In this document: positions 8,400 through 18,220 of the stretch, in pieces
Numbering within the stretch: the stretch's first letter is position 1
How the letters are laid out: each line of letters opens with the position of its first letter
DNA from: Marinobacterium sp.
Lineage (GTDB): Bacteria; Pseudomonadota; Gammaproteobacteria; Pseudomonadales; Balneatricaceae
Direction: 5' to 3'
DNA length: 64,000 nucleotides
NCBI GenBank assembly: GCA_030602245.1
Contig: JAUWAC010000009.1
Coordinates: 27,906 to 91,905 of the forward strand
Notes under the pieces: model-generated
Told to the model about the DNA's origin: nothing
Seen by the model: the letters and a program-made list of their open reading frames with translations, nothing else
The model's database searches: none
Position numbers and translations under genes: made by a program

Positions 8400-9304
8400 T
8401 GCGAGCGCTTTTCCTCGCCACACTGGCGCTGCTACCCGGCCTTGCGGCGGCCGGCATCGAGATCAGCAGCGACGTCACGTATCACGACGGTGTCGCCCGC
8501 AGCGAGATCAAATACGAAGATGACGGCAGCTTCGATGAGCGCGTCGACAGCCGCAAGACACGCTGGCAGAACGACAGTCGGGTGCAGATCGAGCTGAACC
8601 CCGACGCCGAGTGGCGCTGGAGTGCCCGTCTGGGCCACAACGTCCGCCGTACCCGCGACGAGAAGCGCGAATACCGTGAAGACGGCACGCTGAAAAACGA
8701 CAAGAGCCGCACCGAATGGCGTCAATACAGCTATGTGGGCATGGGACTGCGCCGGGATCTCGGCTCCCTGCTCGGCGGCGACGGCTGGCGCCTGCGCCTT
8801 TACCACGACCGCTTTTTCGACGTCGAATACAGCGCCACCCATCTGGCCGCGGATGCGCGGCCGATCGCCGGGCGCGGTACCGGCTACGAAACCGAGGTTC
8901 GGCTGCAGGCGGAATACCCGACAACCGCGTTCAGCGTCTACGTTATGCCCCGACTCAGCATCAAGCACCAGCGCTTCAGTGGCTGGACCAACAGCGCCCG
9001 TGACCGGCTCGAAAACGCGGAGCAGGAGCTGCAGTATGAAGCCCGCCTGTGGCTGGACTGGATCACGCCGCTGGATGGCTGGGAACTGCTTGGCGGCCCA
9101 ACCTGGCAACGTGAAGACAAGGCGGAGCGCGCGCCGGGAGAGGCGTGGCAGTGGGACGACGAGGAGCAGTGGCTGGCCACGCTGCGACTGGAATACGAAG
9201 CGCCCAACCCCGGCTTTGAACTGGAGCTGCAGGCCGAGCACTGGCTGAACGGCGCCGATCGCGGCGATACCCGCTACCAGATCGAACTCAGCTACGAGTT
9301 CTGA
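8396..9304 (+). CDS. Predicted outer-membrane beta-barrel protein of unknown function
   Basis: A 302-residue protein with a signal peptide (ALFLATLALLPGLAAA) and alternating aromatic/polar strands through the mature part, ending in YQIELSYEF. A C-terminal Phe after an alternating strand is the usual signal for the outer-membrane assembly machinery. The start codon overlaps the stop of the GGDEF-EAL gene; ATG at 8396 or 8399 are equivalent candidates. No named family is recognised. As third gene of the operon it may be a porin-like or structural element of the same signalling module, which is inference from context only. Confidence 0.7.
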   Translation: MMRALFLATLALLPGLAAAGIEISSDVTYHDGVARSEIKYEDDGSFDERVDSRKTRWQNDSRVQIELNPDAEWRWSARLGHNVRRTRDEKREYREDGTLKNDKSRTEWRQYSYVGMGLRRDLGSLLGGDGWRLRLYHDRFFDVEYSATHLAADARPIAGRGTGYETEVRLQAEYPTTAFSVYVMPRLSIKHQRFSGWTNSARDRLENAEQELQYEARLWLDWITPLDGWELLGGPTWQREDKAERAPGEAWQWDDEEQWLATLRLEYEAPNPGFELELQAEHWLNGADRGDTRYQIELSYEF

Positions 9305-9392
9305 CGGTATCACTGCCGTTTCCGCTCCGGCGGGCGGCAGTCATAGAAGAGCTGCGGCCAGGACGGCCGCCATGAAGATCAAGGAGCAGATC

Positions 9393-10244
9393 ATGTCACA
9401 CCACCCGTTCTGGCTCGCGGCCTGTCTGCCGCTGGCCTGCTCAGCCGCCGCGGTCGAGGCCGCAGCACCGGCCCTGATGCAGGGCACCACCCTGACCGCC
9501 GATCAGCCACTGACGATGGCCGACTGGCTGGTCAGCGAAAAGCTGGACGGCGTACGGGCACGCTGGACCGGCCACGCACTGATGACCCGCAGCGGCTATC
9601 CGATCAGTGCACCGCAATGGTTTACCCGCAACCTGCCGCCGCTGCCACTGGATGGCGAGCTCTGGCTCGGACGCGGCCGCTTTGCCGAGATCAGCGCATT
9701 GGTGCGTAGCGGCAATGCCACAGACCCGCGCTGGCGGGAGGTACAGTTTGCGGTGTTCGATCTGCCGCTGCAGGACGCTGGCTTTGCCGCACGGATCAAC
9801 GCACTGAAAACGCTGCTCAAAGCTGTGGATAACCCCCATATCCACAGCATCGAGCAGCGTACGCTGAGCTCCCGCGCCGAACTGGATCAGCTGTTGAAAA
9901 CCATCACCGCGCAGGGCGGCGAAGGGCTGATGCTGCAGCACCGCGACAGCCGTTACCAGAGCGGGCGCAGCGATCTGCTGCTGAAGTACAAACCCTATGC
10001 GGATGCAGAGGCGCGTGTGGTCGATTACACCGAGGGACAGGGCAAGTACCGCGGCATGACCGGCGCGCTGATCGTCGAGACCGACGCCGGTGTGCGCTTT
10101 CGCCTCGGATCGGGGCTCAGTGATGCCGAGCGCGAAAATCCACCGCCGCTGGGCAGCCGCGTCACCTACCGCTATAACGGACTGACGAGCAACGGCAAAC
10201 CGCGTTTCGCCCGCTTCCTGCGTGTGTATGATCCGCAGTTGTGA
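9393..10244 (+). CDS. Exported ATP-dependent DNA ligase (Lig E type)
   Basis: A 283-residue minimal ATP-dependent DNA ligase. A signal peptide (HHPFWLAACLPLACSAAAVEA) precedes the nucleotidyltransferase domain with the adenylation motif EKLDGVRARW, where Lys is the AMP acceptor; further motifs include LDGELWLGRG, GEGLMLQH and LLKYKPY. A C-terminal OB domain ends RFARFLRVYDP. This matches the Lig E group, which has a leader peptide and is thought to act in the periplasm, possibly on incoming DNA. The start at 9393 was chosen because AAGGAG lies six bases upstream; 9372 is an alternative. It is flanked by intergenic DNA and is probably monocistronic. Confidence 0.88.
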   Translation: MSHHPFWLAACLPLACSAAAVEAAAPALMQGTTLTADQPLTMADWLVSEKLDGVRARWTGHALMTRSGYPISAPQWFTRNLPPLPLDGELWLGRGRFAEISALVRSGNATDPRWREVQFAVFDLPLQDAGFAARINALKTLLKAVDNPHIHSIEQRTLSSRAELDQLLKTITAQGGEGLMLQHRDSRYQSGRSDLLLKYKPYADAEARVVDYTEGQGKYRGMTGALIVETDAGVRFRLGSGLSDAERENPPPLGSRVTYRYNGLTSNGKPRFARFLRVYDPQL

Positions 10245-10404
10245 ATGGATCCTGCGAGACGCCGCATGCCATCGCCCCGCGCGGAGCGCCTCGAGGCTCT
10301 TTTTCTCGGAGCGCTTTTTCTCGGCGCTCTCTTTCGGCCTGCGATGCTCGGCAGCGCTGAAGGGGGCGACTGACGACGGCGCATGAAGGCGAAGGCGGTC
10401 GATG

Positions 10405-10428
10405 AAAAAGGCCCCTTTCGGAGCCTTT
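10405..10428 (-). terminator. Rho-independent terminator of the his operon
   Basis: Read on the minus strand, AAAGGCTCC and GGGGCCTTT form a nine-pair stem (one G-T pair) around a GAAA loop, followed by a run of T. It lies 11 bp beyond the hisF stop codon, where the hisBHAF transcript should end. The rest of the 194-bp gap to the ligase gene contains a GC-rich stretch with two near-copies of CTTTTTCTCGG and no gene. Confidence 0.85.
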
Positions 10429-10438
10429 CAGAGCAGGT

Positions 10439-11212
10439 TCAAAGCCGCACTTCGATGCCGCGCTCGCGCATGTACTGCTTCGCCTGCGGGATGGTGTATT
10501 CATTGAAGTGAAAGATCGATGCGGCCAGTACCGCATCGGCCTTGCCCTCGATACAGCCTTCTACCAGGTGATCGAGGTTGCCGACCCCGCCGGAGGCAAT
10601 CACCGGCACGTGGACCGCTTCAGATACCGCGCGCGTCACCCCGAGGTCGTAACCGCTCTTGACGCCATCCTGATCCATCGAGGTCAGCAGGATTTCACCG
10701 GCACCGTACTCGACCATCTTCTTCGCCCATTCGACGGCGTCGAGCCCGGTCGGCTTGCGCCCGCCGTGGGTGAAGATCTCCCAACGGTCCGGCTCGCCCT
10801 CGGCGGATACCTTTTTGGCGTCGATGGCAACGACGATGCACTGGCTGCCGAAACGCTGCGCCGCTTCGCGCACGAACTCCGGGTTGAACACCGCCGCGGT
10901 GTTGATCGACACCTTGTCGGCACCGGCGTTGAGCATGCGACGAATATCCTCGCAGGTACGGATGCCCCCGCCGACCGTCAGCGGAATGAACACCTGAGAC
11001 GCCATCCGCTCCACGGTATGCACCATGGTTTCGCGCTCTTCGTGGCTGGCGGTGATATCGAGGAAGGTGATCTCGTCAGCGCCCTGCTCGTCATAGCGCT
11101 TGGCGACCTCGACCGGATCGCCGGCATCGCGAATATCGAGGAACTTGACGCCCTTCACCACGCGGCCGTTTTCCACATCGAGACAGGGGATGATGCGTTT
11201 TGCCAGTGCCAT
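10439..11212 (-). CDS. hisF: Imidazole glycerol phosphate synthase, cyclase subunit
   Basis: A 257-residue (beta/alpha)8 barrel that closes the imidazole ring using ammonia from HisH, giving IGP and AICAR in histidine biosynthesis. The first strand [18 protein letters not shown] carries the catalytic Asp near residue 11. The second catalytic Asp lies in [10 protein letters not shown], and ASGGVGN forms the phosphate-binding end. Full length for the family. It is the last gene of hisB-hisH-hisA-hisF on the minus strand, followed by a terminator. Confidence 0.97.
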   Translation of the reverse strand: MALAKRIIPCLDVENGRVVKGVKFLDIRDAGDPVEVAKRYDEQGADEITFLDITASHEERETMVHTVERMASQVFIPLTVGGGIRTCEDIRRMLNAGADKVSINTAAVFNPEFVREAAQRFGSQCIVVAIDAKKVSAEGEPDRWEIFTHGGRKPTGLDAVEWAKKMVEYGAGEILLTSMDQDGVKSGYDLGVTRAVSEAVHVPVIASGGVGNLDHLVEGCIEGKADAVLAASIFHFNEYTIPQAKQYMRERGIEVRL

Positions 11213-11250
11213 CTGCTTATCTTCGCCTCTGTACTATCTGCTGTCAGCTA

Positions 11251-11994
11251 TCAGCTGTCGCGGCTCAGCGCGTCGCTGAGTTTCTGCGCCTCGGCCACAT
11301 CCAGCGTGCCTTCGTAGATGGCACGGCCGGTGATGGCACCCAGAATGCCCTGATCGGCCACTTCCGCCAGTTTGCGGATATCGTCGATATCGGTCACACC
11401 GCCGGAGGCGATGACCGGGATACCGGCTTCACGCGCCAGCTCCACGGTGGCGTCGACGTTGACGCCCTGCATCATGCCGTCGCGGCTGATATCGGTGTAC
11501 ACGATGGCGCTGACGCCGTCGTTGCGGAAGCGCCGGGCCAGATCCACCGCCTTCACATCGGTGACTTCTGCCCAGCCATCAATGGCGACGTAACCGTCCT
11601 GCGCATCCAGCCCGACGATGATATGGCCGGGGAACTGCTTGCACATCTCGGTGACAAACTCCGGCTCCTTCACCGCCTTGGTACCGATGATGACGTAATC
11701 GACGCCGGCATCCAGATAGGCCTGAATCGTCTCGGCGGAGCGGATGCCGCCGCCGATCTGGATCGGCAGATCCGGATAAGCCCGGGCGATGGCGTTGACG
11801 ATCTCGCCATTGACCGGGTTACCGGCGAAGGCACCGTTCAGATCCACCAGGTGCAGACGGCGGCAGCCGGCTTCGACCCACTTTTTCGCCATATCGACGG
11901 GGTTGTCGGAAAAGACGGTGGAGTCTTCCATGCGGCCCTGACGCAGGCGCACGCACTTGCCATCCTTGAGATCGATCGCGGGGATAATCAGCAT
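11251..11994 (-). CDS. hisA: ProFAR isomerase (1-(5-phosphoribosyl)-5-[(5-phosphoribosylamino)methylideneamino]imidazole-4-carboxamide isomerase)
   Basis: A 247-residue (beta/alpha)8 barrel performing the Amadori rearrangement of ProFAR to PRFAR. The catalytic Asp is in [31 protein letters not shown] and [14 protein letters not shown] are standard HisA segments, and ASGGVTD closes the barrel. The start at 11994 gives the family N-terminus MLIIPAID; the frame remains open further upstream but that extension overlaps hisH. No clear Shine-Dalgarno is seen, so translation may depend on coupling to hisH, 40 bp upstream. Confidence 0.97.
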   Translation of the reverse strand: MLIIPAIDLKDGKCVRLRQGRMEDSTVFSDNPVDMAKKWVEAGCRRLHLVDLNGAFAGNPVNGEIVNAIARAYPDLPIQIGGGIRSAETIQAYLDAGVDYVIIGTKAVKEPEFVTEMCKQFPGHIIVGLDAQDGYVAIDGWAEVTDVKAVDLARRFRNDGVSAIVYTDISRDGMMQGVNVDATVELAREAGIPVIASGGVTDIDDIRKLAEVADQGILGAITGRAIYEGTLDVAEAQKLSDALSRDS

Positions 11995-12034
11995 TGTGGA
12001 TAAAACCCTGAAATTGGTTCTCGGCGGGCCGCTG

Positions 12035-12682
12035 TCAGTAGCGGCCATCCCAGTTGAGGAAGTTCTGCAGCAGCCGCAGGCCGGCCTTCTGGCTCTTTTC
12101 CGGGTGGAACTGCACCGCGAATACATTGCCATGTGCCAGTGCGACATCGAACGGCACGCCGTATTCGCAGGTGCCGGCAACCTGCTCACGGTTGGCCAGC
12201 CGGACGTAGTAGCTGTGGACAAAATAGAACCGGCTGCCGTTGTCGATACCGGCCCAGAGCGGATGCTCCAGCGTCTGCTCGACCTCATTCCAGCCCATGT
12301 GCGGCACCTTCAGACGCTCGCCGTAAGCATCGCGCAGGTCGTCGCCGAAGAAATTGACGCGGCCTTCAAACTCGCCGAGGCAGTCAACGCCATCGTTCTC
12401 CTCGGAGAACTCCATCAGCGCCTGATAGCCGACACAGATGCCAAGAAACGGCTTGCCGGAGGCGATCGCTTCGCGCACCTCTTTATCCACACCCAGGCGG
12501 CGGATCTCGGCCATGCAATCGCGGATCGCGCCGACGCCGGGCAGCAGCACGCGATCGGCGCTGCGCACCTGTTCCGGATCGGCGGTCACACGCACCTCAA
12601 CCCCGGGCTGTACGTGCTCGAGCGCCTTGGCGACCGAGTGCAGGTTGCCCATGCCGTAATCGATGACTGCGATACTACTCAT
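12035..12682 (-). CDS. hisH: Imidazole glycerol phosphate synthase, glutaminase subunit
   Basis: A 215-residue class I glutamine amidotransferase that supplies ammonia to HisF. It opens with [18 protein letters not shown], has the nucleophile loop [17 protein letters not shown] with Cys, and the His-Glu pair in QFHPEKSQ near the end. The start at 12682 gives the normal N-terminus [10 protein letters not shown]; an in-frame start at 12715 would overlap hisB. It lies 23 bp after hisB and is part of hisBHAF. Confidence 0.96.
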   Translation of the reverse strand: MSSIAVIDYGMGNLHSVAKALEHVQPGVEVRVTADPEQVRSADRVLLPGVGAIRDCMAEIRRLGVDKEVREAIASGKPFLGICVGYQALMEFSEENDGVDCLGEFEGRVNFFGDDLRDAYGERLKVPHMGWNEVEQTLEHPLWAGIDNGSRFYFVHSYYVRLANREQVAGTCEYGVPFDVALAHGNVFAVQFHPEKSQKAGLRLLQNFLNWDGRY

Positions 12683-12705
12683 GAATGCGGCCCCCTCGTC
12701 ATGGC

Positions 12706-13299
12706 TTACAGGCACCCCTTGGTCGAGGGCATGATCTCGGCAGCACGCGGATCGACCTCGAGCGCCATACGCAGTGCCCGACCAAACGCCTTGAAGATCG
12801 TTTCGGCCTGGTGGTGCGTGTTCTTGCCCTTGAGGTTATCGATATGCAGCGTGACCTGCGCGTGGTTGACAAAGCCGTGGAAGAATTCGCTGAACAGGTC
12901 CACATCGAAGCTGCCGACACGGCCACGGGTGAACTCCACATCCATCTCCAGACCCGGACGGCCGGAGAAGTCGATGACAACCCGTGACAGCGCCTCGTCG
13001 AGCGGCACGTAGGCGTGACCGTAGCGGCGGATGCCTTTTTTGTCGCCAACCGCCTGCTTGAACGCCTGCCCCAGCGTAATGCCGATATCCTCGACGGTGT
13101 GGTGATCGTCGATATGCAGATCGCCGATGGCGTTGATCTCCATGTCGATCAGGCCATGACGGGCAATCTGATCCATCATGTGGTCAAGGAAGGGGACACC
13201 GGTATCGGACTCGAACTGGCCCGTGCCATCGAGGTTGATCGATACGGTGATCTGGGTTTCCAGAGTATTGCGGGTCACTCTGGCGGTACGATCGGCCAT
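12706..13299 (-). CDS. hisB: Imidazoleglycerol-phosphate dehydratase
   Basis: A 197-residue monofunctional HisB, without the fused phosphatase of enterobacteria. The two metal-binding His-rich motifs are present: [13 protein letters not shown] and [11 protein letters not shown] in the first half, and [11 protein letters not shown] and [14 protein letters not shown] in the second. It removes water from imidazole glycerol phosphate to give imidazole acetol phosphate. GGAG precedes the ATG at 13299. First gene of hisBHAF; its promoter must lie in the 217-bp divergent gap shared with the asmA-like gene. Confidence 0.97.
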   Translation of the reverse strand: MADRTARVTRNTLETQITVSINLDGTGQFESDTGVPFLDHMMDQIARHGLIDMEINAIGDLHIDDHHTVEDIGITLGQAFKQAVGDKKGIRRYGHAYVPLDEALSRVVIDFSGRPGLEMDVEFTRGRVGSFDVDLFSEFFHGFVNHAQVTLHIDNLKGKNTHHQAETIFKAFGRALRMALEVDPRAAEIMPSTKGCL

Positions 13300-13516
13300 C
13301 TCTGTCTCCGCCGTTACGCGTTGGTTTCAGTGCAAAGCGGACATTATACAGGCAACCGCGCGCCAACGGCAGAGCAGCCGTGTCGGCTTTACCGTGCGCA
13401 CGGCATGAGCGCGGGGCACTGCCTTGCCGTACTCATTGGCGACGATCTCAACACGGCCACACCGGATTGGCTACAATGGCCAGATAACCGACCGAAGCGC
13501 AACAGGACCCTAACGC

Positions 13517-15670
13517 ATGAAACTTCTGACACGGCTGTTAATCGGCATCCCCGTTTTTATCGTCGTTCTGATCGTCGCCGCCGGCGTGATCCTCGGCGTC
13601 TTTATTGACCCCAACGACTACCGCGACCGTATCGAACAGGCCGCCCGGGACAGTGCCGGCATCGAGCTGAAGATCAACGGTACGATCGACTGGTCGGTAT
13701 TCCCCTGGCTGGGACTCGAAGTCACCGACATCAACATGCGTTACCCGGAGCAGCCACAGCTGGCGCAGCTGGAGCGCGCCCAGCTCTCCGTCAAGCTGCT
13801 GCCGCTGCTCGGCGCCAACGTCGAGATGAGCGGCATTCTGGTCGACGGCCTTGAACTGGCGCTGGTCAGCAACGCCAGCGGCAACAACTGGAGCGCCGCC
13901 CCCGCCGACGCGGCAAGCGCGGCGGAAATCGCCGAGCAGGGCGCGGGCCCTGGCAAAGACGCTGCCGCGCCCCTGCGCAGCTTCGACATCGAGTCGTTTG
14001 AACTGCGCAACGCGCAGATCCGATACAGCGACGAGGTCGCCGGCAGCCGCATCGAGGTGCGCGACCTGAATCTCAGGACCGGCCGCCTGGTGCCCGAATC
14101 GCCGATCCCGCTGGAGCTGGCGGCCAGCGTGCATCAGTTCCAGAACGACACCGAGATCGCCACGGCCACGCCGCAGCTCCGGGCGGACGTCCTGCTGGAC
14201 CTGCGCAGTCAGCGCTATCAGCTCAACGGGCTCGACGGCAGCGTTACACTGACCAGCGCCAGTCTTGGCGCCAACGCGCTGACACTCAGCCTGCAGGCCA
14301 ACGCCGATCTCGACCTCGACGACCAGATACTCAATTTCGGCCTGCAGAAACTGGCGCTAGCCAACCTCGAAAGCAGCGGCCAGATCAGCGTGACCGGCTT
14401 CCAGCAGCCGACCATCAAGGGCGAGCTGCGGGTCGCGGACTTCAACCTCAAGCAGCTGTTGCAGCAGCTCGGCCAGCAGGCACCGATCACGCGTGACGCC
14501 GACGCCCTGAGCCGCATCGGCCTCAGCGCCACCCTCGGCGGTCCGGCCAACACGCTGACGCTGGAACCACTGGCCCTGCATATCGACGGCACCGACTTCA
14601 ACGGCCGCGCCAGCCTCAATCTGGCCACCATGGCACAGAGCGTCACGCTGGCGGGCGACCGCTTCGATGCCGACCGCTATCTGCCACCGCCCGCCGAGGG
14701 CGAGCAGTCCAGCACCGGCAGCGCCGCAGGCGGGTCGGGTCAGGCCGACACGGGCTGGTCAAAAGAGGAGATCATCCCGGTCGAGCCGCTGCAGGCACTG
14801 AATCTGGACGCCATTCTCGATCTGGAGCAGCTGCAGGTGGCCGGGCTCACCCTGAACCGGCCCGGCATCACCGTCAATGCCCACAATGGTCTGGTGAAAC
14901 TGAGCCGCATCAACGCCGACCTGTACGCCGGCACGCTGCGCAACAGCGCCACGGTCGATGCTCGCCAGACCCCGTTGCAGCTCAGCGCTAATCTGAATGT
15001 GGCAGGTGTCCAGATCGGCGACGCCCTGACCGCGCTCAGCGGCGATGCCCCGCTGACCGGCGCCCTCGATGCCAAAGCCGGTGTCACCGCCCGCGGCCAG
15101 TCACTGCACGCCATCATCAACTCACTGAACGGCACGGCCAGTTTCAATGCCCGCGATGGCGTCATCAAGGGGATCGACATGGCACAAACGGTCTGTCAGG
15201 GCATCAACAACGTCGCCAGCCTCGGCATCAATGCCGAACAGGTGGACCAATCGACCCCGTTCGCCACCATTGGCGGCAACTTCACCATCAAGGACGGTGT
15301 CGTCAGCAACCGCGATCTGGCCGCGGCGCTGGATGCGATGCAACTGACCGGCCGCGGCAGCGTCGACCTGCCGCAGACCGCACTGGACTACCGACTGGGC
15401 CTGACCATCACCAGCAACCTGTTCAACGAAACCTGCTCGGTCAACAACCGCCTCGAAGGGGTCGAGTTCCCGGTCAACTGCAAAGGCGCGTTCGACACCC
15501 CGCCGGCACAACTCTGTCGCCCGGATGCCAGCGCGTTCACCAACCTGCTCAAGGCAGAAGCCAAGCGCAAGGTACAGGAGAAGGTCGGATCGCAGATCGA
15601 GGAAAAACTGAACGAAAAACTCGGCAGCGAAGGCGCTAAATCACTGATCAAGGGGCTGTTCGGCAACTGA
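13517..15670 (+). CDS. AsmA-family protein
   Basis: A 717-residue protein with one N-terminal transmembrane helix ([20 protein letters not shown]) and a large periplasmic part rich in beta structure, the AsmA layout. The N-terminal domain with [20 protein letters not shown] then [17 protein letters not shown] is diagnostic, and the C-terminal AsmA-like domain includes [19 protein letters not shown]. AsmA-like proteins are proposed to move phospholipids between the envelope membranes. Its stop overlaps the mutY start (TGATG) in an operon asmA-mutY-yggX, an order shared with pseudomonads. Confidence 0.92.
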   Translation: MKLLTRLLIGIPVFIVVLIVAAGVILGVFIDPNDYRDRIEQAARDSAGIELKINGTIDWSVFPWLGLEVTDINMRYPEQPQLAQLERAQLSVKLLPLLGANVEMSGILVDGLELALVSNASGNNWSAAPADAASAAEIAEQGAGPGKDAAAPLRSFDIESFELRNAQIRYSDEVAGSRIEVRDLNLRTGRLVPESPIPLELAASVHQFQNDTEIATATPQLRADVLLDLRSQRYQLNGLDGSVTLTSASLGANALTLSLQANADLDLDDQILNFGLQKLALANLESSGQISVTGFQQPTIKGELRVADFNLKQLLQQLGQQAPITRDADALSRIGLSATLGGPANTLTLEPLALHIDGTDFNGRASLNLATMAQSVTLAGDRFDADRYLPPPAEGEQSSTGSAAGGSGQADTGWSKEEIIPVEPLQALNLDAILDLEQLQVAGLTLNRPGITVNAHNGLVKLSRINADLYAGTLRNSATVDARQTPLQLSANLNVAGVQIGDALTALSGDAPLTGALDAKAGVTARGQSLHAIINSLNGTASFNARDGVIKGIDMAQTVCQGINNVASLGINAEQVDQSTPFATIGGNFTIKDGVVSNRDLAAALDAMQLTGRGSVDLPQTALDYRLGLTITSNLFNETCSVNNRLEGVEFPVNCKGAFDTPPAQLCRPDASAFTNLLKAEAKRKVQEKVGSQIEEKLNEKLGSEGAKSLIKGLFGN

Positions 15671-16749
15671 TGACACAGACCCGCCCACTCTCGCCGACAC
15701 AGTTCAGTGCGGCCGTGCTGGAATGGTTTGACCGGCACGGCCGTACCGATCTGCCGTGGCAGGCCAACAAGAGCGCCTACAACACCTGGATCTCCGAGAT
15801 CATGCTGCAGCAGACTCAGGTGGCCACAGTGATTCCGTACTATCAGCGCTTCATCGAGCGCTTCCCCGACGTGCACGCACTCGCCGACGCCGACATCGAC
15901 GAAGTGCTGCACCTGTGGACCGGGCTCGGCTACTACGCCCGCGCCCGCAACCTGCACAAGACCGCCCGGATCGTCAGTCGCGAACTCGGCGGCAACTTCC
16001 CGCAGAGCGTGGCCGAGCTGGAGCAACTGCCCGGTATCGGGCGCTCCACCGCCGGCGCCATCCTGTCGATCTCCACCGGCAAACGCGCGGCGATTCTCGA
16101 TGGCAATGTCAAACGCGTACTGGCCCGCTTCTATGCCATCGAAGGCTGGCCGGGACAACCGGCGGTCACCCGCACGCTATGGGAACTGGCCGAGCGCAAC
16201 ACCCCGCAACAGCGCGTGGGCGACTACACCCAGGCGATGATGGATCTGGGCGCGACCCTCTGCACACGCAGCAAACCCAGCTGCCTGCTGTGCCCATTGC
16301 AACAGGAATGTAAAGCACTTGCCCTCGGCCTGACCGACAGCCTGCCGTCACCACGGCCACGCAAGACCCTGCCGGTCAAACAGACCCAGATGCTGATCAT
16401 CCGCGACGATGACGACCGGATACTGCTGACGCAGCGCCCGCCCAGCGGCATCTGGGGCGGCCTCTGGAGCCTGCCCGAAGTGCAGGATCTGCGCGATGCG
16501 GCCCACGCACTCGGCCTCGACATCGACAGCGCCACCGCGCTGGAACCGCTGCGTCACACCTTCAGCCACTACCATCTCGACATCACACCGGTGATGGTAC
16601 AGCTGAAAGACCCTGCAAACGGTGTCATGGAAGGCCCGCCAACACTCTGGTATAACAGCCGCCAACCACAAAACATCGGACTGGCCGCACCGGTCAAGCG
16701 CCTGCTCGACCAGCTTGCCCGCGCCAGCCACAGGGGAGGAACACGATGA
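15670..16749 (+). CDS. mutY: Adenine DNA glycosylase
   Basis: A 359-residue base-excision repair enzyme that removes adenine mispaired with 8-oxoguanine. Near the N-terminus, [17 protein letters not shown] carries the catalytic Glu. The helix-hairpin-helix reads [13 protein letters not shown] and the catalytic Asp is in [12 protein letters not shown]. The 4Fe-4S cluster ligands are spaced C-x6-C-x2-C-x5-C ([17 protein letters not shown]). A C-terminal NUDIX-like domain senses 8-oxoG. It overlaps asmA by one base and yggX by four. Confidence 0.97.
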   Translation: MTQTRPLSPTQFSAAVLEWFDRHGRTDLPWQANKSAYNTWISEIMLQQTQVATVIPYYQRFIERFPDVHALADADIDEVLHLWTGLGYYARARNLHKTARIVSRELGGNFPQSVAELEQLPGIGRSTAGAILSISTGKRAAILDGNVKRVLARFYAIEGWPGQPAVTRTLWELAERNTPQQRVGDYTQAMMDLGATLCTRSKPSCLLCPLQQECKALALGLTDSLPSPRPRKTLPVKQTQMLIIRDDDDRILLTQRPPSGIWGGLWSLPEVQDLRDAAHALGLDIDSATALEPLRHTFSHYHLDITPVMVQLKDPANGVMEGPPTLWYNSRQPQNIGLAAPVKRLLDQLARASHRGGTR

Positions 16750-17024
16750 GCCGCACAGTCTTCTGCCGCAAGTACAAGCAAGAGATGGAGGGGCTGGACC
16801 GTCCGCCCTATCCAGGTCCGCTGGGCCAGGAGGTCTACGAAAACGTATCGAAAAAAGCCTGGCAGGAGTGGACCGACCACCAGACCATGCTGATCAACGA
16901 AAAGCATCTGAATCTGATGGACCCGGACAGCCGTAAGTATCTGCAGCAGGAGATGGAAAAATTCCTCTCCGGCGAAGACTACGACAAGGCCGAAGGCTAC
17001 GTGCCGCCGTCGCCGGACGCGTAA
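16746..17024 (+). CDS. yggX: Fe(2+)-trafficking / oxidative damage protection protein YggX
   Basis: A 92-residue soluble protein nearly identical in layout to Ygg[21 protein letters not shown] with the conserved Cys, then [19 protein letters not shown] and a C-terminal VPPSP. YggX protects Fe-S enzymes from oxidation and is linked to iron handling. Its ATG overlaps the mutY stop by four bases. Pairing with MutY, an Fe-S repair enzyme, is common in gammaproteobacteria. Confidence 0.95.
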   Translation: MSRTVFCRKYKQEMEGLDRPPYPGPLGQEVYENVSKKAWQEWTDHQTMLINEKHLNLMDPDSRKYLQQEMEKFLSGEDYDKAEGYVPPSPDA

Positions 17025-17049
17025 CGAAACGAAAAGTGAAATCAGGCCG

Positions 17050-17078
17050 TTGACACCGACCGACCAGTCGGGTTTAAT
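17050..17078 (+). promoter_or_regulatory. Sigma-70 promoter of tRNA-Phe
   Basis: A perfect -35 hexamer TTGACA (17050-17055) and TTTAAT (17073-17078) are separated by 17 bp, placing the transcription start about 6 bp before the tRNA at 17091. The tRNA therefore has its own promoter and does not rely on the yggX transcript. Confidence 0.8.
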
Positions 17079-17090
17079 ACGCGCCTCGTT

Positions 17091-17166
17091 GCCCGGATAG
17101 CTCAGTCGGTAGAGCAGGGGATTGAAAATCCCCGTGTCGGTGGTTCGATTCCGCCTCCGGGCACCA
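17091..17166 (+). tRNA. tRNA-Phe (anticodon GAA)
   Basis: The 76-nt cloverleaf folds with acceptor GCCCGGA/TCCGGGC, D arm GCTC...GAGC, and anticodon stem GGGGA/TCCCC around loop TTGAAAA, giving anticodon GAA at 17124-17126. The T arm contains GGTTCGATTCC and CCA is encoded. A 13-bp terminator hairpin follows. Confidence 0.97.
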
Positions 17167-17175
17167 CCTCTTTCA

Positions 17176-17211
17176 GAAGCCCCGCATCAAGGATGCGGGG
17201 CTTCGTCGTTT
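17176..17211 (+). terminator. Terminator after tRNA-Phe
   Basis: A perfect 13-bp stem, GAAGCCCCGCATC (17176-17188) with GATGCGGGGCTTC (17192-17204), closes a three-base loop. The following sequence is only moderately T-rich. It ends the tRNA-Phe transcript 10 bp past the CCA end. Confidence 0.85.
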
Positions 17212-17238
17212 CAGGGCCTGCAACCCGGCCTCAATGCC

Positions 17239-17366
17239 CCGTTCTGACGTTCACCGCGTATACTGAACCCGCCTGATTCGGGCATCGAACCGTCGTGCTC
17301 ATACCATGAATCGTTGCGGACGTAGGCTCGGGGACGAATCAGGCACCCTTTTGGCCGTCAGAACGG
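17239..17366. repeat. Nested inverted repeats between tRNA-Phe and the SDR gene
   Basis: The outer arms CCGTTCTGACG (17239-17249) and CGTCAGAACGG (17356-17366) are perfect inverted copies. Nested inside are GCCTGATTCG (17271-17280) and CGAATCAGGC (17335-17344), also perfect. The region between has no reading frame of note. It ends 6 bp before the SDR stop codon, in a convergent intergenic gap. It could be a small non-autonomous element or a structured convergent terminator. Confidence 0.6.
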
Positions 17367-17372
17367 CCACCC

Positions 17373-18206
17373 TCAATCAGACGCCCGTATCAGAATCCGA
17401 TCCAGCCATGCCGTGGGCAGCAGCCGGCGCAGGGTACCGAGCAGATAGGTCGGGAAGGTGACGTAGTAGCGCGCTCTCGGGCGGCGGCTTTCGAGGGCGT
17501 GGCGCAGCGGTTTCAGTACCGCTTCCGGTGACAGCGTAAAGGGAGGCTCCTGGTCGGGTGCCTGGTTGCTCAGGCGCGCGACCACCGCCTCGTACGTCTC
17601 GCGGTGGGCGCTGTTGGCCACATCGATATGCTGCTGAAAGGCGCGGAAGGCGTTTTCGCGGAACGCACTGGTGATCGGCCCCGGCTCGATCAGACTGACG
17701 TGGATTCCGCTGCCGGCCAGCTCCAGTCGCAGGGTATCGGTCAGCCCCTCGAGGGCAAACTTGGAGCAGTTGTAGGCGCCGCGGTATTTCAGCGCGATCA
17801 GCCCAAGGACCGACGAGTTCATGATGATGCGACCATGCCCCTGCCGACGCATCACCGGCAGTACGCGATTGGTCAGCTCCAGCGTGCCGAGCAGGTTGGT
17901 TTCCAGCTGGGCACGCAGCACATCGCGACTGAGATCCTCCACGGCGCCGGGTTGCCCATACGCCGCATTGTTGAACAGTGCATCCAGCGTGCCGCCGGTG
18001 CGCTGCAGCACCGTGTCCAGCGCCTGCGCGATCGACGCGCTGTCATCCAGGTCCAGCGGCAGGCTGTCGAGCCCCAGCGCCGCCAGCGCCTCGACATCGT
18101 CCGCCCGGCGCGCCGTGGCAAACACCCGATAGCCCAGCTCATGCAGCCTCAGCGCACAATGCCGGCCGATACCGCTGGAGCATCCGGTGATCAGGATCGT
18201 TTTCAT
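17373..18206 (-). CDS. Short-chain dehydrogenase/reductase (SDR)
   Basis: A 277-residue classical SDR. The NAD(P)-binding motif is TGCSSGIG at the N-terminus, with NNAAYG next. The catalytic Ser is in RIIMNSSVLGL, and the catalytic Tyr-Lys pair is in YRGAYNCSKFALEGL. The C-terminal stretch with PRARYYVTFPTYLLGTL, typical of SDRs acting on hydrophobic substrates, may associate with membranes. The substrate is unknown. It follows a small membrane/coiled-coil protein gene by 14 bp on the same strand. Confidence 0.9.
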   Translation of the reverse strand: MKTILITGCSSGIGRHCALRLHELGYRVFATARRADDVEALAALGLDSLPLDLDDSASIAQALDTVLQRTGGTLDALFNNAAYGQPGAVEDLSRDVLRAQLETNLLGTLELTNRVLPVMRRQGHGRIIMNSSVLGLIALKYRGAYNCSKFALEGLTDTLRLELAGSGIHVSLIEPGPITSAFRENAFRAFQQHIDVANSAHRETYEAVVARLSNQAPDQEPPFTLSPEAVLKPLRHALESRRPRARYYVTFPTYLLGTLRRLLPTAWLDRILIRASD

Positions 18207-18220
18207 TGTTCCCCCCCGGC

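Noticed and set aside
10245..10438. Possible CRISPR-like or tandem repeat (two CTTTTTCTCGG near-copies) between the ligase gene and hisF
   Set aside because: Only two short imperfect copies are present, with no spacer regularity and no cas genes nearby.
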